A stretch of DNA of 64,000 nt from Edwardiiplasma whartonense (GCF_023566315.1 NZ_JAKNSU010000001.1); one strand, 5' to 3'; shown: positions 31,125-44,073, numbered from the stretch's first letter. A program made the numbers and translations. The notes: a model not told the origin generated them from the sequence alone.

Positions 31125-32345
31125 CTATCTACTTAAACTATAGATATCACTTTTTGTTTTTCTAAAAGAGTTGAATTTCTTTTCTTCAAGAATTTCACGA
31201 TAAATTTCATCGCGATACTTTACACAACCATTGATTACATCATATAAAGGCTCAGCAGAACAACGAACTTCAAATTCGTCCCCTTCATAAACTTCACTAG
31301 AAATTAAGTTCCCTTTTTGATCAAAATCTTCTAAATGGTATTCTTTAGCTAATTCTGCTTGAATAAACTTATCAATTCCCTTAATGTAAGCTCCACCACC
31401 AGAAATGGTGATTCCTTTACCAAGTTTCTTTAAGTCAGCAACTGATCCTAAAGCTTTCTCGGTTGAAAGTCTTAACACCTTTCTAATTGCAGGAATAACG
31501 TGTTCACGGAACTCGTGAATCATTACTTCTCTGATTTCTTCAGGAGTAACATAAATTGTTTTTGAAATTGAAAGTACTTCTCCAGATTTAGCACTATCTT
31601 TAGGAATTAATAACCCGCTTACACGGTAAGGGCGTTCGTTTGGTCCAGGCACTAAAGAAGCAATCGCTTTTTTTAAATCTTCAGTTTCTTTTAACCCAAT
31701 ATGTACGCTCTTAGTACTTAAAATATGTTCACGAATCTTTTCAGTTAAATAATCTCCAGCACAGTAGCTTGAAGCTGAATGCAAGATTGAATCCTTAGCA
31801 ATTACGGCAATATCAGTTGATCCACCACCGATATCAACTGACATAATTGAAGTTCCAAAGATATCTTGTCCAGAACCCAAAGCGGCCATCTTTACTTCTT
31901 CTTGAACAAATCCCCGACTAGCACCAAGTTTAGTTACAATACTTTCTAATGCTTGGCGTTGCACTGGATTAATATCACTAGGAGTGGCCATAATTACCAC
32001 TAACTTTTTTTTGGTTGCTTTAGAAATTTTGAAGTGGTCAAAAATTCTAATCAAGATTCTTTCTAATGCTTGAGGATCAGCAATATTTCCATCACGTACA
32101 GGACGTTTAATAGTAATATGTTCATTAACTTTATCAACCAAAGATTTGGCAGCTTCACCATAATAAACCCGGTTCTTTTCATAATCTTCAGCAATATAAG
32201 AAGGTTCATCAAAACGTAGACCAGTGTTAACATAACGAGCTTTCATGTTTTCTGTTCCTACATCCATACATAACCACTCATAACCCGCAATCGAGTCATT
32301 AAAAGTAGCACTCTTTTTAAATTGTCATTTTTTAAAATGTGTCAT
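31125..32345 (-). CDS. mreB: MreB-family bacterial actin (second of a pair)
   Basis: 406 residues, longer than typical MreB because of about 27 extra N-terminal residues before the phosphate-1 motif (CMDVGTENMKARYV). Phosphate-2 is MSVDIGGGSTDIAVI and the adenosine motif ITISGGGAYIKGI. The C-terminal tail beyond the actin fold is also extended. Spiroplasma are wall-less yet carry several MreB paralogues that polymerise into the internal ribbon driving helical shape and swimming; this is one of them, though which paralogue cannot be told by eye. AAAGGAGAG precedes the ATG. It lies 20 nt after the other mreB gene and shares its transcript. Confidence 0.93.
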
Positions 32346-32365
32346 TTCTTTCTCTCTCCTTTCGC

Positions 32366-33487
32366 CTATCTACTTGGTCTGATAAATTCTTTATCATACA
32401 AGTCGTTTTTATACATTTCATAAATTTCAGTTCCCTTAATTACACAATGACGTGGTTCGGGAGCAATAATTACTTTTTCTAAGTCTAATCTTTGAGATAG
32501 ATAAAGATCAATATTTCTCAATAAAGATCCTCCTCCAGTTAAAATTAAACCGTTTTCTTGGATTACTTTTGCAAAACTTGCTGCAGAACGCAGAATTATT
32601 GATTTGCAAAGGTTCACAATTGGTTCAATTGCTTCAAGAATAATTCCTTGAATTTCTTCTTTTTGTAAAATGATTTTGGTTGGTTTTCCAGTTTTCAAGC
32701 TTTTTCCATAAATCGCAATTTCTTTATCAATATCTTTTAAGTCATCATGACCTTGAACATTGATTCCAACTTCAATTTTAATGCTTTCTGCTTGTTCTCT
32801 GATAACTGAAATATAATGCTTATCTTCTAAATACTTTTGAATTGCAGCATCGATGGTATTACCAGCAACATTAACTGAATCTTGAACAATAATATCTCCA
32901 GTGGCTACAATCGAACAATCAGAAGTTCCAGCACCAATATCAAGAAGAAATGCTCCTTGTGAATCTCAAATTGAAATTCCAGCACCAATTGTTGCTAATT
33001 TAACCGCAGGCATGATCACAATTTTTTCTGCGTTCATTACCTTGCTAAAGTATTCATATCTTCTAAACTTTTCACTGAAGTTAGTAATTCTTGCTGGTTG
33101 GTTACCGTGTAAAGCTTGTCTTAAGACATCTTCATCCAAACGATAAATCTTTGAAGGTACAGCCACCAACACCACCGAGTTCTTCCAAAAAGATCCTCAT
33201 TTTCAAATTTTTTTATTATTAACTTGCACGATATTTACAAAAATTTCTGTTAATAACGCCACTAAAGCATTAACATCAGAAATTACTCCGTTAGCTAAAG
33301 GCTCACGCACAAGTTTATTGGTTGGTGATTTATCACGCATAATTAACGCTTCTTCACCGATAAACACTTGACCACTTTCATTATCAAAAACAATAATCGA
33401 AGGTTGGTCGTAGACGATTTGATCATTAACTTTAACAATCAAATTTTTTGTTCCTAAATCAATAGAAACCATATTGACATTTTTCAT
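32366..33487 (-). CDS. mreB: MreB-family bacterial actin (first of a pair)
   Basis: 373 residues. Phosphate-1 is MVSIDLGTKNLIV, phosphate-2 FLLDIGAGTSDCSIV and the adenosine-binding loop LILTGGGSLLRNI. The core otherwise follows MreB. Start at 33487 because AGAGAGG lies about 9 nt upstream; an ATG at 33496 lies on top of that site. Diverged strongly from the downstream paralogue, so the duplication is old. Two adjacent mreB genes are one of the best taxonomic clues in this window for Spiroplasma. Confidence 0.93.
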
Positions 33488-33740
33488 CAGTTTCATCCTC
33501 TCTAAAAAATTTATATAGTGTTTTAATTTATTGTTTTATTTCTCTATCAATTCTAATAGAGATGAATACTGATCAATGAAGGAATTTTGAGGGGCTTTTT
33601 ACCTTTCTCATTTGTTATTCTACAAGATATACACTCACAAAAAATAGTAAACTAACAAATAATTAAAATATTTTTCCAATTAGTAACGTTTAAGTGTTTT
33701 TTTGAAAGGATGAGGTAAAAATTTGCTTTTTTAGATAAAA
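33488..33740 (-). promoter_or_regulatory. Upstream region of the mreB pair
   Basis: No gene. It carries the ribosome binding site and, in the likely leader, a hairpin TCTCTAT/ATAGAGA (33541-33562). I could not fix a promoter with confidence. Confidence 0.35.
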
Positions 33741-33770
33741 AAAACTAGGACCGTTTATGATCTTAGTTTT
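33741..33770 (-). terminator. Terminator overlapping a membrane protein stop codon
   Basis: Imperfect stem AAAACTAgGA / TCtTAGTTTT; on the minus strand it is followed by eight T. Confidence 0.6.
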
Positions 33771-34153
33771 CTTTTTGACTTTTCTTTACTAGTCTTTTTT
33801 GCTGTTGATTTTTGACTAATAGCAGCGATTAAAGCAACTAAACAAGGAAAGATTCCTGAAAAAATTGTTAATACTAATAAAAAGTAGGGGTTGTATTCCT
33901 TACTTCTCTTAAGATACTCGCAACCAAAAGCATAAAAAATGGTTAACAAAGCGCCTCCACCAATCATTGGTAAACATCAATAAAAAACATTAATGTTTAG
34001 TTTATGAATTTCTAAAGTTTGGTGATGAATATTGCCCCCTAAAATCAATCAATAGATTAAAAAGTAGGAAAAAAGACCAATTGTCAGGCAAGCAAACAGG
34101 ATAGTAAAAAATGTTAAAGTAACATAAGAAAAAATTCGAAGGTTTTTATTCAC
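33755..34153 (-). CDS. Small multi-pass membrane protein, unknown function
   Basis: 132 residues from a GTG start (AGAGGAACG upstream). About four hydrophobic segments are followed by a strongly basic Lys/Ser tail (STAKKTSKEKSKRKLRS). Two TGA=Trp codons occur in the N-terminal half. No family recognised. It lies alone between the mreB pair and ychF. Confidence 0.6.
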
Positions 34154-34253
34154 AGATGCGTTCCTCTCTATACAATCTCCTCTTTGATTATATAAATAAA
34201 GCAAGCTATCAACAAGATATTAAGACCCCTTATTAACATTTTGTGTAAATATT

Positions 34254-35351
34254 CTACTTATTAAACTTAAAGAAGCAAATGTCTCCGTCCTGAACTTGAT
34301 AGTTTTTTCCTTCCAAACGCATCTTTCCTGCATCTTTTACTCCCTTTTCTGATCCATACTTGACAAAATCATCAAAAGAGTAAACGTCAGCTTTAATGAA
34401 TCCCTTTTCAAAATCGGTATGAATTACCCCTGCGGCCTGAGGAGCAGTATAACCAGTCTTTATTTGTCAAGCATGAGTTTCTTGGACTCCTGTAGTGAAA
34501 AAAGTTCGCAATCCTAAAGTGGTGTATGAGACTTGAATTAATTCATCCAATCCAGTTTGCACAGCACCTAAATCGGCAAGAAATTCTTGTTTTTCTGCCA
34601 AACTGACTTCAGAGAGTTCAGCTTCAATCTTGGCACAAATTTTTACTACCCCAGCGTGATGAGCAGTAGCAAAGGCTTTAACTTGTTGCACATAATGATT
34701 ATCTTCGCTTAAAGTCGTGTCATCAACGTTTGCTACATAAATAAAGGGTTTAGCAGTTAAAAGTTGGAAGGTTTTTAAAAGCTGAGTTTCTTTTTCATTT
34801 AAAATCAATTCACTTAATAACTGGTTATTTTTCAAAGTAGTTTGGCACTTAATTAACAAGTCGTATTCTGCTTTTAAATCACTATCATGATTAGTCTTTA
34901 GTTTGGGAACCAATTTAGCAAGACGTTTTTCAATTGATGCCTCATCAGCATAACCCAATTCTAAATTAATGATTTCAATATCACGAATCGGATCTACAAC
35001 CCCTTCTACATGCATAATTTCCTTATCATCAAAGCATCGTACCACTTCACAAATCGCATCAGTTTCACGAATGTTAGCTAAAAAAGCATTTCCTAAACCT
35101 TCACCTTTTGAGGCGCCCTTGATCAAACCAGCAATATCAACAAACTCAATCGTTGTGCGAACCACTTTTTTTGATTGGTTCTTCTCACTTAAAAAATCTA
35201 CGCGCACATCTGGAACTTCAACCACACCAACATTTGGTTCAATTGTAGCAAACGGGTAGTTTGCAGCCTCTACTTGTGAATTAGTAATCGCATTAAATAG
35301 GGTTGACTTACCAACATTTGGCAAACCAACAATACCGACCTTTAAACTCAT
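34254..35351 (-). CDS. ychF: YchF/Ola1-type GTPase (redox- and ribosome-associated ATPase)
   Basis: 365 residues. The P-loop GLPNVGKSTLFNAIT, NYPFATIEPN switch, DIAGLIKGASKGEGLGN and the C-terminal TGS domain (TGYTAPQAAGVIHTDFEKGFIKADVY) identify YchF. Unlike most Obg-family proteins it prefers ATP, binds ribosomes and influences translation start and stress responses. Ordinary in length. Last gene in a group with rsmG just upstream. Confidence 0.97.
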
Positions 35352-35378
35352 CTTTACTCTCTCCTTGTTTTTCTATAC

Positions 35379-36101
35379 TTATGATTCAAACCCACCACTT
35401 GATTTTTTAATCACCCGATAACTTCGAGGATAATCTCTTGGTGTTTTACCTAACTTTTGATAAAACAAATTAACTCTAACACCTAAATACTTATCAACCA
35501 GAACTTGCTTATTCACCAACTTTAAATTTAATTTCTCTGCTAAATTACCACTTCTAGTAATTTCTTCTTCAGCGCGCGGTCCTTTTAATAAAATATAAGT
35601 TCCTTCAACTTTGAGCATTTGTACTCCTAATTCAAGAATAATATCCAAATAAGCAACTGCTCGAGAAACGATTATTTCAAACTCTTCTTGGTGTAAGACG
35701 CTATATTGTTCAGCACGATCACTAACTACTTCAATACCCTGTAAGTCTAAAGTATTAATCACTAACTTCAAAAAATTAACTTTCTTTTGGCTGGCTTCAA
35801 TCAATACCATTGTTAATTGCGGAAAGAAAATCTTTAAAACAATCCCAGGAAATCCTGCTCCACTACCAATATCAGCAACTTTTTGTTGGTCTAAATTAAA
35901 TTGGTTGGTGAACAATAAGCAATCAAAAATATGCTTATAATAAAAATCAGTTTCATCAATAATCCGGGTTAAATTATACTTTTCATTTTCTTGAACTAAT
36001 AACTGGTAATAGTTATTTAATTGTTCTTTCACCAAAGGAGTTAAATTAACATTAATACATTGATCAAAAAGGTTTCACTGCTCAAAGTTACTTGCCTTCA
36101 T
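35379..36101 (-). CDS. rsmG: 16S rRNA (guanine-N7) methyltransferase G
   Basis: 240 residues. The SAM-binding motif VADIGSGAGFPGI and following LIEASQKKVNFL are characteristic of RsmG (GidB), which methylates G527 of 16S rRNA near the streptomycin site. The N-terminus contains a TGA-encoded Trp (NFEQWNLF). Its ATG overlaps the end of pgsA by 14 nt, so translation is probably coupled. Confidence 0.95.
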
Positions 36102-36747
36102 GTTTGAATAAATCCTTATATCCGTTTTTAAAGTACAATCCACCACTATACAAACTAAAGATAGTGGCCAAATAAATCGGGATTAATACAAGTTGATTTA
36201 AATAACTATATTCATCACCTAAAACTTGATTAGCTGATGAACCGTTATGGAAATACAAGTAATTAATAAAGAACAATAAAACCAACCCAACCATTTGAAA
36301 GACTGTTTTTAGCTTGCCATAAATTCCTGCCCCCAGAGTGACTCCCTTACTTGCTAAATTCATCCGAATAAAGTCTACAAAGATATCTCGTAAAATTAGA
36401 ATCACTGTAATTCACACTGGTAACATTTTAGTAACTGCAAACAAGATAAGCACAGAGTTAACTAGTAATTTATCAGCAATCGGATCGAAGAACTTCCCAA
36501 AAGTTGTCACTTGATTGTATTTCCTTGCAATATAACCATCCAAAAAGTCAGTAAAAGAAGCTACAATAAATACCAAACCACCAGTTAGCATCATTACAGG
36601 TAAGTGAAAATCACCATTGTTAATTGCTCATTTTCAAGTTGGCGAAGCTAACTGATTAATTTCTGCATAATAAGAAACTAAAACTAAAGCAATGACTACT
36701 GGAACTAAAATCAGACGTAACAAAGTTAAGCGATTAGGTCAATTCAT
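36088..36747 (-). CDS. pgsA: CDP-diacylglycerol-glycerol-3-phosphate phosphatidyltransferase
   Basis: 219 residues with several membrane helices. The CDP-alcohol phosphatidyltransferase motif DG-x2-AR-x8-G-x3-D-x3-D is seen in DGYIARKYNQVTTFGKFFDP followed by IAD. It makes phosphatidylglycerophosphate for the cell membrane. AAGGAG lies at ideal spacing, immediately after the end of the upstream permease gene. Confidence 0.95.
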
Positions 36748-36766
36748 TTAAATAGTTCTCCTTACA

Positions 36767-38386
36767 TTACTTCATTTTATCATTTTTAGTTTTTTTAGGT
36801 GATGATTTTGATTTTGGATCACGACGATAATAATTCTTTCAAGGTTTAAATTTAAACATAAAGGGAGAAAAATCTTCGTCATCCAAATATCCATCAAATC
36901 CACCCGGAAAGGGATGAATCTTAAAGAATTGTTCTTGAATTAACCACGCAATTACAGTTGAAAGGATTAGACTAACAAAAAGAATTAAAAAGTACATTCC
37001 ACTAGTATCAACAAAACGGGTTTTATGAGTAGGGTCACTATCAATAAAAGTGTAAAGTCCTGCCAAAATAAAAATAGTTACAAAGATTCCTGAAATAATA
37101 CTTAAAATCGGTACTCCAGGATATTTATCAACCTTGACCTTATTAGTTTTGCGGTTAATTAAAGCAGCAAAGATGAGAACATCAACAATGAAAAACGAAA
37201 GAATTGAACCCACTGACCCCATAATACCAATAAATTCAATTGGTCGATCACTTAAAGAATTATTCATTGTAGTCCACCCGTGTCAATCGCCACGATGAAT
37301 AAAAATTCCCATCATTAAACAAAGGATATAGAAAAAACTTGCTCCTGTTATTCCAATCACCGCACATTTAAATTTACTTATCTTTCCCCGACGTTCACCC
37401 ACAAACAATAATTTTGCTTCTACATCAGACTCTAAGTTAAGAATTCCAATCATGCTAAAGATGTTAAGGTTTAAAAAGCAAATTAGCATCATCATTAAGT
37501 TAGGAATGATTTTTGCAGCGATAGAACTATTTCCTAACATTCTTTTAAACAAGAAGGCGATTGAACCATCAGGTGAGCCTAGGAATAAAGAAATGGCCAT
37601 TAAGACATAAAATGAAGCTGCAAAAATCATTCCCGCCATTAAAGCTTTTGGTACTACTTGTTTATGAGTAGCAGTTTTTTGAGAGTTAGCAATAAAATAA
37701 AACCCGTCAAAAGAAAGCATAATTCCCCCAAATCCCCGGAAAAAACTAGTTGCTTTCCAGTTGTGCTGTGATCAATCACCTAAATGTTCACCTTGATAAA
37801 ACCCTTGGTTAAACATCGCACCATTTTTTCCACTCAAAACAAATCCAGCGACCAGGGCAATAAATAAAGGAATAAATTTAAAGATATTTCCCCCCACTTG
37901 CAATCACTTTGATCACTTTGGTTTAAAAGCATTAAATAAGGCGAAGAAAACCATCATAAAAATTCCCAGACTTAAGTAAAGAATTAATTGAAGACCCGCA
38001 CTTAACTGAATACCAATAAGCTGAAACAAAAAGAAAATAAACGTCCCGGTAAATAAAGCATAAAAGGCAGGTGTATAAATAACTAAATAAAGCAAAGCAA
38101 AAAATGAAGCAGTTTTGCGATTGATAAATAACTTAGTTCAGTTTCCCATTGTTCCGTTACCAAAGTGTTTAGTTGATGATGATATTTCTATAAACACTAA
38201 GACACTCAAAAAACAAACCAGACCCACAATTGCTCAAAGCATAATACTAATAATCGGGTTTTGGGTTGCTTTAATAATTTCAGTATTTTTAATATAAATT
38301 CCAGCGCCAATGACAGTTCCTACCACCATTGTAAAAAGGGTAAGAAATTCAAAGGTTTGCTCACTAATTCGATGCTTTTTTATCAT
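36767..38386 (-). CDS. APC-superfamily amino acid permease
   Basis: 539 residues with about 12-14 hydrophobic helices. The first helix contains GTVIGAGIYIKN, the Gly-rich ligand-binding break of APC transporters; the sixth-helix region has SFDGFYFIANSQK. A basic, Lys-rich C-terminal tail follows. Substrate unknown. It is closely similar over its length to the next gene (38462-40126), with identical blocks such as FGNGTMGNWTKLFI. Stop codon 20 nt before pgsA. Confidence 0.88.
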
Positions 38387-38461
38387 TTTTAACCCTTTCT
38401 CTCTTAATATAAAAAGAATATAACAAATCCTTGATTTTTTTCCCTCTTTTTTTAAAATCAA

Positions 38462-40126
38462 TTATCGGTGTTTACGCTTTTCTTTCCCAGAATTTTTGCT
38501 AGGAAAGAAGACCTGATCCCAACTAGGAATTTTTTTATGTTCAGCAGATAATTCTCCGTCAAACCCATTTTTAAACGGATACTTCTTAAAGAGGTGTTCT
38601 TGAATTAAAAAAACAATTAAAACAATTAATAAAGAAACTATCATCGAGACGGTAAACCAAATACCACTGGTTTGAACTCAAGGAGTTTTATGATTAGGGT
38701 CAGGATCAATAAAGGCATAAATTCCTAGAATTGAAAACAAGAACATAAAAATTCCTGAAATAATCCCACAACTAATAACTCCATTATATTTTTCAACCTT
38801 GACCTTATTAGTTTTGCGATTAATAACTGCTGCAAAGATGAGAACATCAATCATGATAAAGGCAATCGCGGTGTCTGCAGAAGCAATAATGCCAATATAT
38901 TCAGAAGGTTTATTGAAAAAATAAATTAATGCTTGACTTTCTGAAGGAACACCTTTGAATATATTGTCATTAACTCAGTTTAAATCAGTATGAATTCCGT
39001 TTCATCCGTGACTGGTTATTAAAAAACCAATTAAAATAAAAACAACATAAACTACAATCGAAACCCCAACTTGGAAGAAGGCGGTTTTTGCATGACTAAC
39101 ACTAGTTTTATCTTTGCCAATAAATAAAAGTTTCGCATCAGCATCTGATTCAATTGAAGTAGCACCAATGATTGTAAAAACATTAACATTTAAAAGACAA
39201 ATAATCATTAGCAAAATGTTAGAAGTAATTCGTGAAGCATTACGCACACTTAAAGAAACTTCCTCACCGCTTTTCCCGCCAGCAAACATCTTTTCAAACA
39301 AAGAAACAATTGAACCATCAGGTGAACCTAAAAATAAAGAAATTGCAATCAAGAGATAAAAAGCAGTGACAAAAACCATCCCAAAGAATAACGCTTTAGG
39401 AACTTGTTCTTTATGAGTTACCCCTTTTTGAGCATTACAAATATAAACATAACCATCAAAAGAAAAGAGAATTGCCCCAAATCCGCGTAAAAATAAGGAA
39501 GGATCTCATTGGTGAGTACTTCAATCATTTCCTGCATAACCCCCATTGAACATCGCTGAATTTTTATCAATTAAACAAAAACCAGCGATTAAAGCAACAA
39601 TTAAAGGAATGAACTTGAAAATCGTCCCAAAGAACTGAAGTTTCTCCCCAATAATCGGTTTTAAAACATTAATTGTTGTAAACCCTAACAAAATAACAAT
39701 TCCCGCGACTAAATAAATCGTTAATTGAATTGAAGGTGTAATCTCTTTACCAATCGCCTGTAATAAAAAGGTGACAAATGAACCTGTAAAAAACGCATAA
39801 CAACTGGGCATATACATAAAGACGTAAGTTAAACTAAAAAAAGAAGCAACCTTTCGGCTAATGAATAACTTAGTTCAGTTTCCCATTGTCCCGTTACCAA
39901 AATGACGGGTCGAAGAAGAAATTTCCATAAAAACGATGACACTTAACACACAAACAATTCCCACGATCAACCATAGAATAATCCCAATAATTGGATTTTT
40001 AGCTTGTTGTAATAGTTCACTATTTTTCATGTAAATACCAGATCCAACCACTGTTCCTAGTACCATCATAAATAGCGTCATAAATTCAAAGGATTTTGTT
40101 CTTGTCTGGCCTGCTTTTCTCTCCAT
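38462..40126 (-). CDS. APC-superfamily amino acid permease (paralogue)
   Basis: 554 residues, same architecture as its downstream neighbour: GTVVGSGIYMKN in helix 1, SFDGYVYICNAQKG in the helix-6 region, SLFLGSPDGSI, NRKTNKVKVEKY and a basic tail. The two are a tandem duplication that has since diverged, most in the loops, suggesting different substrates. Start with AGGAGC upstream. Confidence 0.88.
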
Positions 40127-40202
40127 TGAATTGCTCCTAAAAATATACTTAGATTTTATAACAAAGTGGGGAAAACACAGGATTATTTTTTAAGAAACAA
40201 AA

Positions 40203-40224
40203 AAACAACCTTTAAAGGTTGTTT
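40203..40224 (-). terminator. Terminator of the small gene downstream of mnmG
   Basis: 22-nt perfect palindrome (AAACAACCTTT / AAAGGTTGTTT); on the minus strand followed by a T-run. Confidence 0.65.
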
Positions 40225-40233
40225 AAGACATTT

Positions 40234-40356
40234 TTATTCTTTAGACAAGATTTCTAAAGTACGAACAACTTTTTCATCAGACATTATAAAATCACGATTC
40301 TTCTTGATATTCGCCTTCATCTTCGCAAAATCAGCCTTTGTCACTTCTCTTCGCAT
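40234..40356 (-). CDS. Very small basic protein, unknown (40 aa)
   Basis: Open frame MRREVTKADFAKMKANIKKN... with 40 residues, charged and helical, preceded by AAAGG 11 nt before the ATG and followed 9 nt later by a terminator hairpin. The frame, RBS and terminator make a real small gene plausible. No family known. The 110 nt between it and mnmG contain no other gene I can support. Confidence 0.45.
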   Translation of the reverse strand: MRREVTKADFAKMKANIKKNRDFIMSDEKVVRTLEILSKE

Positions 40357-40467
40357 ATTGATCAATACCTTTTCGTTTTTTAATTATAAATTAGCAAAGC
40401 TCTTTCCGCAATTCATTTATTGTCTTTTCTTCTGGCTCTTCTGCATGATTTTTTTCAACAATTTCGA

Positions 40468-42363
40468 TTAATTATAGGTTTTTTGATCAAGAGCATAGTT
40501 ATTCTTTAAATAAAATAACAACATCTGAATATCAGCAGGATTAACTCCTGTAATTCGAGAAGCTTGACCGATTGAAAACGGTCTGACCTTCATTAGTTTT
40601 TGTCTCGCTTCAGTAGCAAGGTTGGCAACTAATTCATAGTTTAAATCCGTAGGAATTAGTTTTCGCTCTAGTTTAGCAAAGCGAGCAGCTTGTTTTTTTT
40701 CGTTTTCAACATAACCTTCAAACCGACAGTTAATCACAATTGATTGGGCAAGGGTATCAGAAATAGTTGTTAAACTAGGGAAATAAGGTTCAAATTCTTT
40801 TAAATCAACTTTTGGTTGTTTTAAAATCTCATAGGCACTCAAACCTTGATTAATCACTGCTTGACTAGTTGCAATTAACCGCATTGCCAATTCACTTTTT
40901 GGCGAAAATCGTGTCGTTTTTAATTCACTAACAATTTGTTCAACTTTTGCTTGTTGTTCTAAAAATTCTTCATAGTCAGTTTGAGAAACCAGCTTCATTT
41001 CATAACCAATTTTTCTCAATCGAGCTTCAGCATTATCATTTCTTAATAACAAACGGTGTTCAGCTCGACTAGTTAATAAACGGTAGGGCTCTCAGACTCC
41101 TTTGGTAATCAAATCATCAATCATGACCCCGATATAAGCTTGATCACGGCCAAGAATTAAAGGTGGTTGATCATCAATTAATCTTGTAGCATTAATTCCT
41201 GCAATTAATCCTTGTCCTGCAGCCTCTTCATATCCACTTGTGCCATTAATTTGTCCTGCAGTAAACAAACCATGAATTAACTTGGTTTCTAAACTTGGCT
41301 TTAATTGTTGAGGATCAAGGCAATCATATTCAATTGCATAAGCTCATTTTTGTACCCGTACGTTGGCAAATCCTGGTAGACTTCTTAACATTTGGTCTTG
41401 AACTTCAATTGGCATTGATGTTGAAAAGCCTTGTACATAAAAAGTGTTCAAACTTAGTGATTCTGGTTCAATAAAAATTTGGTGGGTCTCTTTAGAAGCA
41501 AAGCGGACAATTTTATCTTCAAAACTTGGACAATATCGAGGCCCTGTGCCTACTTCTTTACCAGAATACATCGCTGAGGCCGCTAAATTTGCTTCAACAA
41601 TCGCTTTAGTTTGGGGTGTAGAGTGAATTAAGTAACACATTGCTTGTTTTTCTAAAGAAGTGAAGGTTTTGGTTTGACTAGAAAACGAAAGCTTTGCATC
41701 AGTACCTGGTTCTAAACTTGCTTGACTTAAATCCACAGAATCTTGAAAGACTCGGGGAGGGGTTCCGGTTTTAAAACGCGATAGCATAAAACCATAATCA
41801 GCTAAGGTTTTTGATAACCCCGTGGTGGTCATTTCTCCATTTGGTCCTGAACTTGTCCGACTATGACCCATTAAAACATCTGCTTTCAAGTAAGTCCCAG
41901 TTGTCAAAACCACCGCTTGGGCAGTTATTTTTCGTCCATCTTGTAAAATCACACCTTGAATATGGTTTTGTTCATCAATAATTAAATCAAGAACAGCACC
42001 AATTACTAAGGTTAAATTAGGGGTGTTTTTTACAACATTTTCCATATATTTTGAATACGCTATCTTATCAGATTGCACCCTCAAGGCTCAAACTCCTGGT
42101 CCACGAGAAGAGTTCAAAAGTTTAGTTTGTAAAGCAGTGGCATCAGCTGCCTTGCCCATTTCTCCTCCCAGCGCATCAATTTCACGCACGACAATCCCCT
42201 TGGCAGGACCTCCGATACTTGGGTTACACGGCATTGTGGCAATTTTGTCATCATATAAATTAATCAAGGCAGTCTTCTTGCCAATCTTAGCACTCGAAAG
42301 AGCAGCTTCTACTCCAGCATGTCCAGCACCAACGACAATGACTTCATAATTTTGGTCATTCAT
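40468..42363 (-). CDS. mnmG: tRNA uridine-5-carboxymethylaminomethyl modification enzyme
   Basis: 631 residues. The FAD-binding motif VIVVGAGHAGVEAALSSAKIG, CNPSIGGPAKGIVVREIDALGG and AGQINGTSGYEEAAGQG are invariant MnmG (GidA) segments. With MnmE (encoded at 55601-56959) it modifies U34 of tRNAs reading split codon boxes; this matters here because TGA/TGG are both Trp and need a modified anticodon. AAGGAAATATC precedes the ATG. Normal length. Confidence 0.97.
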
Positions 42364-42522
42364 TTTGATATTTCCTTTTCTTTTAATCAGATTAATCGAA
42401 GAGTTATATCTTTGACATATAACTTGTAAAAGCTTTAATTCTTTGACCATTAAAACTAAGTTGATTTTATCATTACTGGTAAGAAAACCATGACAAATTA
42501 ACTGGAAAATTTAGCAGAAAAG

Positions 42523-44073
42523 TTAGGCTTCAAGAATACTAAAGACCCACTGGCTATTGACCTGCACAAGGTTAAATCCTAATGATTTAAAAAAGGTTTG
42601 CGCAGTTCCTTCATTGGCGTTCATTGCATTTTGATAAGGATAACTAGTACCATCAATAGTGCGGTTAAGCGTGGTTCCTCCCGTAGCAACAATTACTTTT
42701 TCAGTTTGTCAGTTACCAGTGTTCGGGTTTTTATAAGTTCTGGTAATGGTCCTATTGGTGGTATCAGTAGTATCAATCACTCACCCATTACTATTGGTAG
42801 CCTGGGTTAGTTCAGTATTAGCAGTGGCTAATTGATTAGTCAAATCATTAACTTGGATTTGCAAAACATTATTACTAGAACTTGTGGTTCCGATTTGCGT
42901 GTTTTGGCTCGTGATGGTGTCATTAAGCGTGGTAGTTATATCGCTTTGACTAGCGTTCCCATCCTTTAGCGAAGTGATACTAGTGGTAAGGTTATTGTTA
43001 GTAGTAGTTAAACTATTGATTTGATCAGTTTGGGTAATAATATCTTGATTCAAAGCATTAATTAAATCACCTTGATTCTTATTAATCGTGGTTAAAGAAG
43101 TGATTGTAGCATTCAAGTTTTGATTTGTGGTAGTTAAACTACTGATTGTGCCAGTATTACTGTTAATTGTTTCTTTAGCTACACTCAGTTGGTTTTGTAA
43201 AGCAGTCGCTTGCTCGTCACTGCTTAAAGCAAGGGTCTTAAAAGAAGGGTTGCCAGTCGTGGTCGCTGTGGTTTGTCATTGGGTCGATCCGTTTACCAAT
43301 GATGCTTTAAACCCTAATTGAGCAAAGTAATTTAAAGTGGTAGTCGTATTCGCAGTTCACGTTCCAAAAGGATCGAATTCAATTCCGTTAATATAACGAT
43401 CAAGCCCATAAGAAGTACCTGTTTTTAACATTCATTTTTCCACATTTCATTGACCAGTGGCGGCATTCTTGAAGTTTCTGATTAAAGATTTATTAGTTGT
43501 ATCAGTGGTGCTAATCTTTCAACTGGTTCCAGCACGAACTGAAATTAAACTAGTATTTGCTGTGCTTAACTGTTGGGTTAACGTACTAATTTTTGTCGAT
43601 AATGATCCTTGAGTGACAAATAAAGTTCTTAATTGCAGTTGGTTGGCAATTAAAGTGGCAAGCAAGGTGTCAATGTTGTCTTGGTTAGTAACGTTGCTGT
43701 TAATTAAATCTACTAATTGATTGTTTAAATCCGTGTTGGTGGCAATTAAGGTATTAAGTTGAGTTTGATTCGTACTCATCGTTGTGCTTAAAGTATTAAT
43801 TTGGGTTTGGTTGGCAGTGGTTGTATCAACCAATCCTTGTAATTGGGTTTTCAAATTCGCATTAGTTGTGGTTAAGGTACTAATTTGAGTTGCTTGGTTA
43901 CCAATTGTTTTTCCAGTTGTGGTTAGTTGATTAATCAAAGAAGTAATTAATTCTTGATTCTCATCCCCATCATCAGGTTGATTTGAACTACTTTTAGAAG
44001 AGCAAGCAACAACACTAACCGCACTAATACTAGTTAAACTAATTACACCTAAAATCGTTAATAATTTCTTCAT
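42523..44073 (-). CDS. Coiled-coil surface lipoprotein with internal duplication
   Basis: 516 residues. Lipoprotein signal MKKLLTILGVISLTS...VVAC (Cys24). Two copies of the same layout follow: a long Thr/Asn/Gln/Leu heptad region (for example ISTLTTTNANLKTQLQGL), then a small domain with W--(D/T)TTDTTN(K/R), a TG-W--EK block and a Gly/Arg-rich end. The heptads predict a trimeric or dimeric stalk of an adhesin-like protein. No enzymatic motif. It is a single-gene unit between mnmG and a membrane protein gene. Confidence 0.8.

Noticed and set aside
40361..40467. Possible extra small ORF between mnmG and the 40-aa gene
   Set aside because: An acidic frame ending NELRKELC exists, but no start codon with a ribosome binding site.
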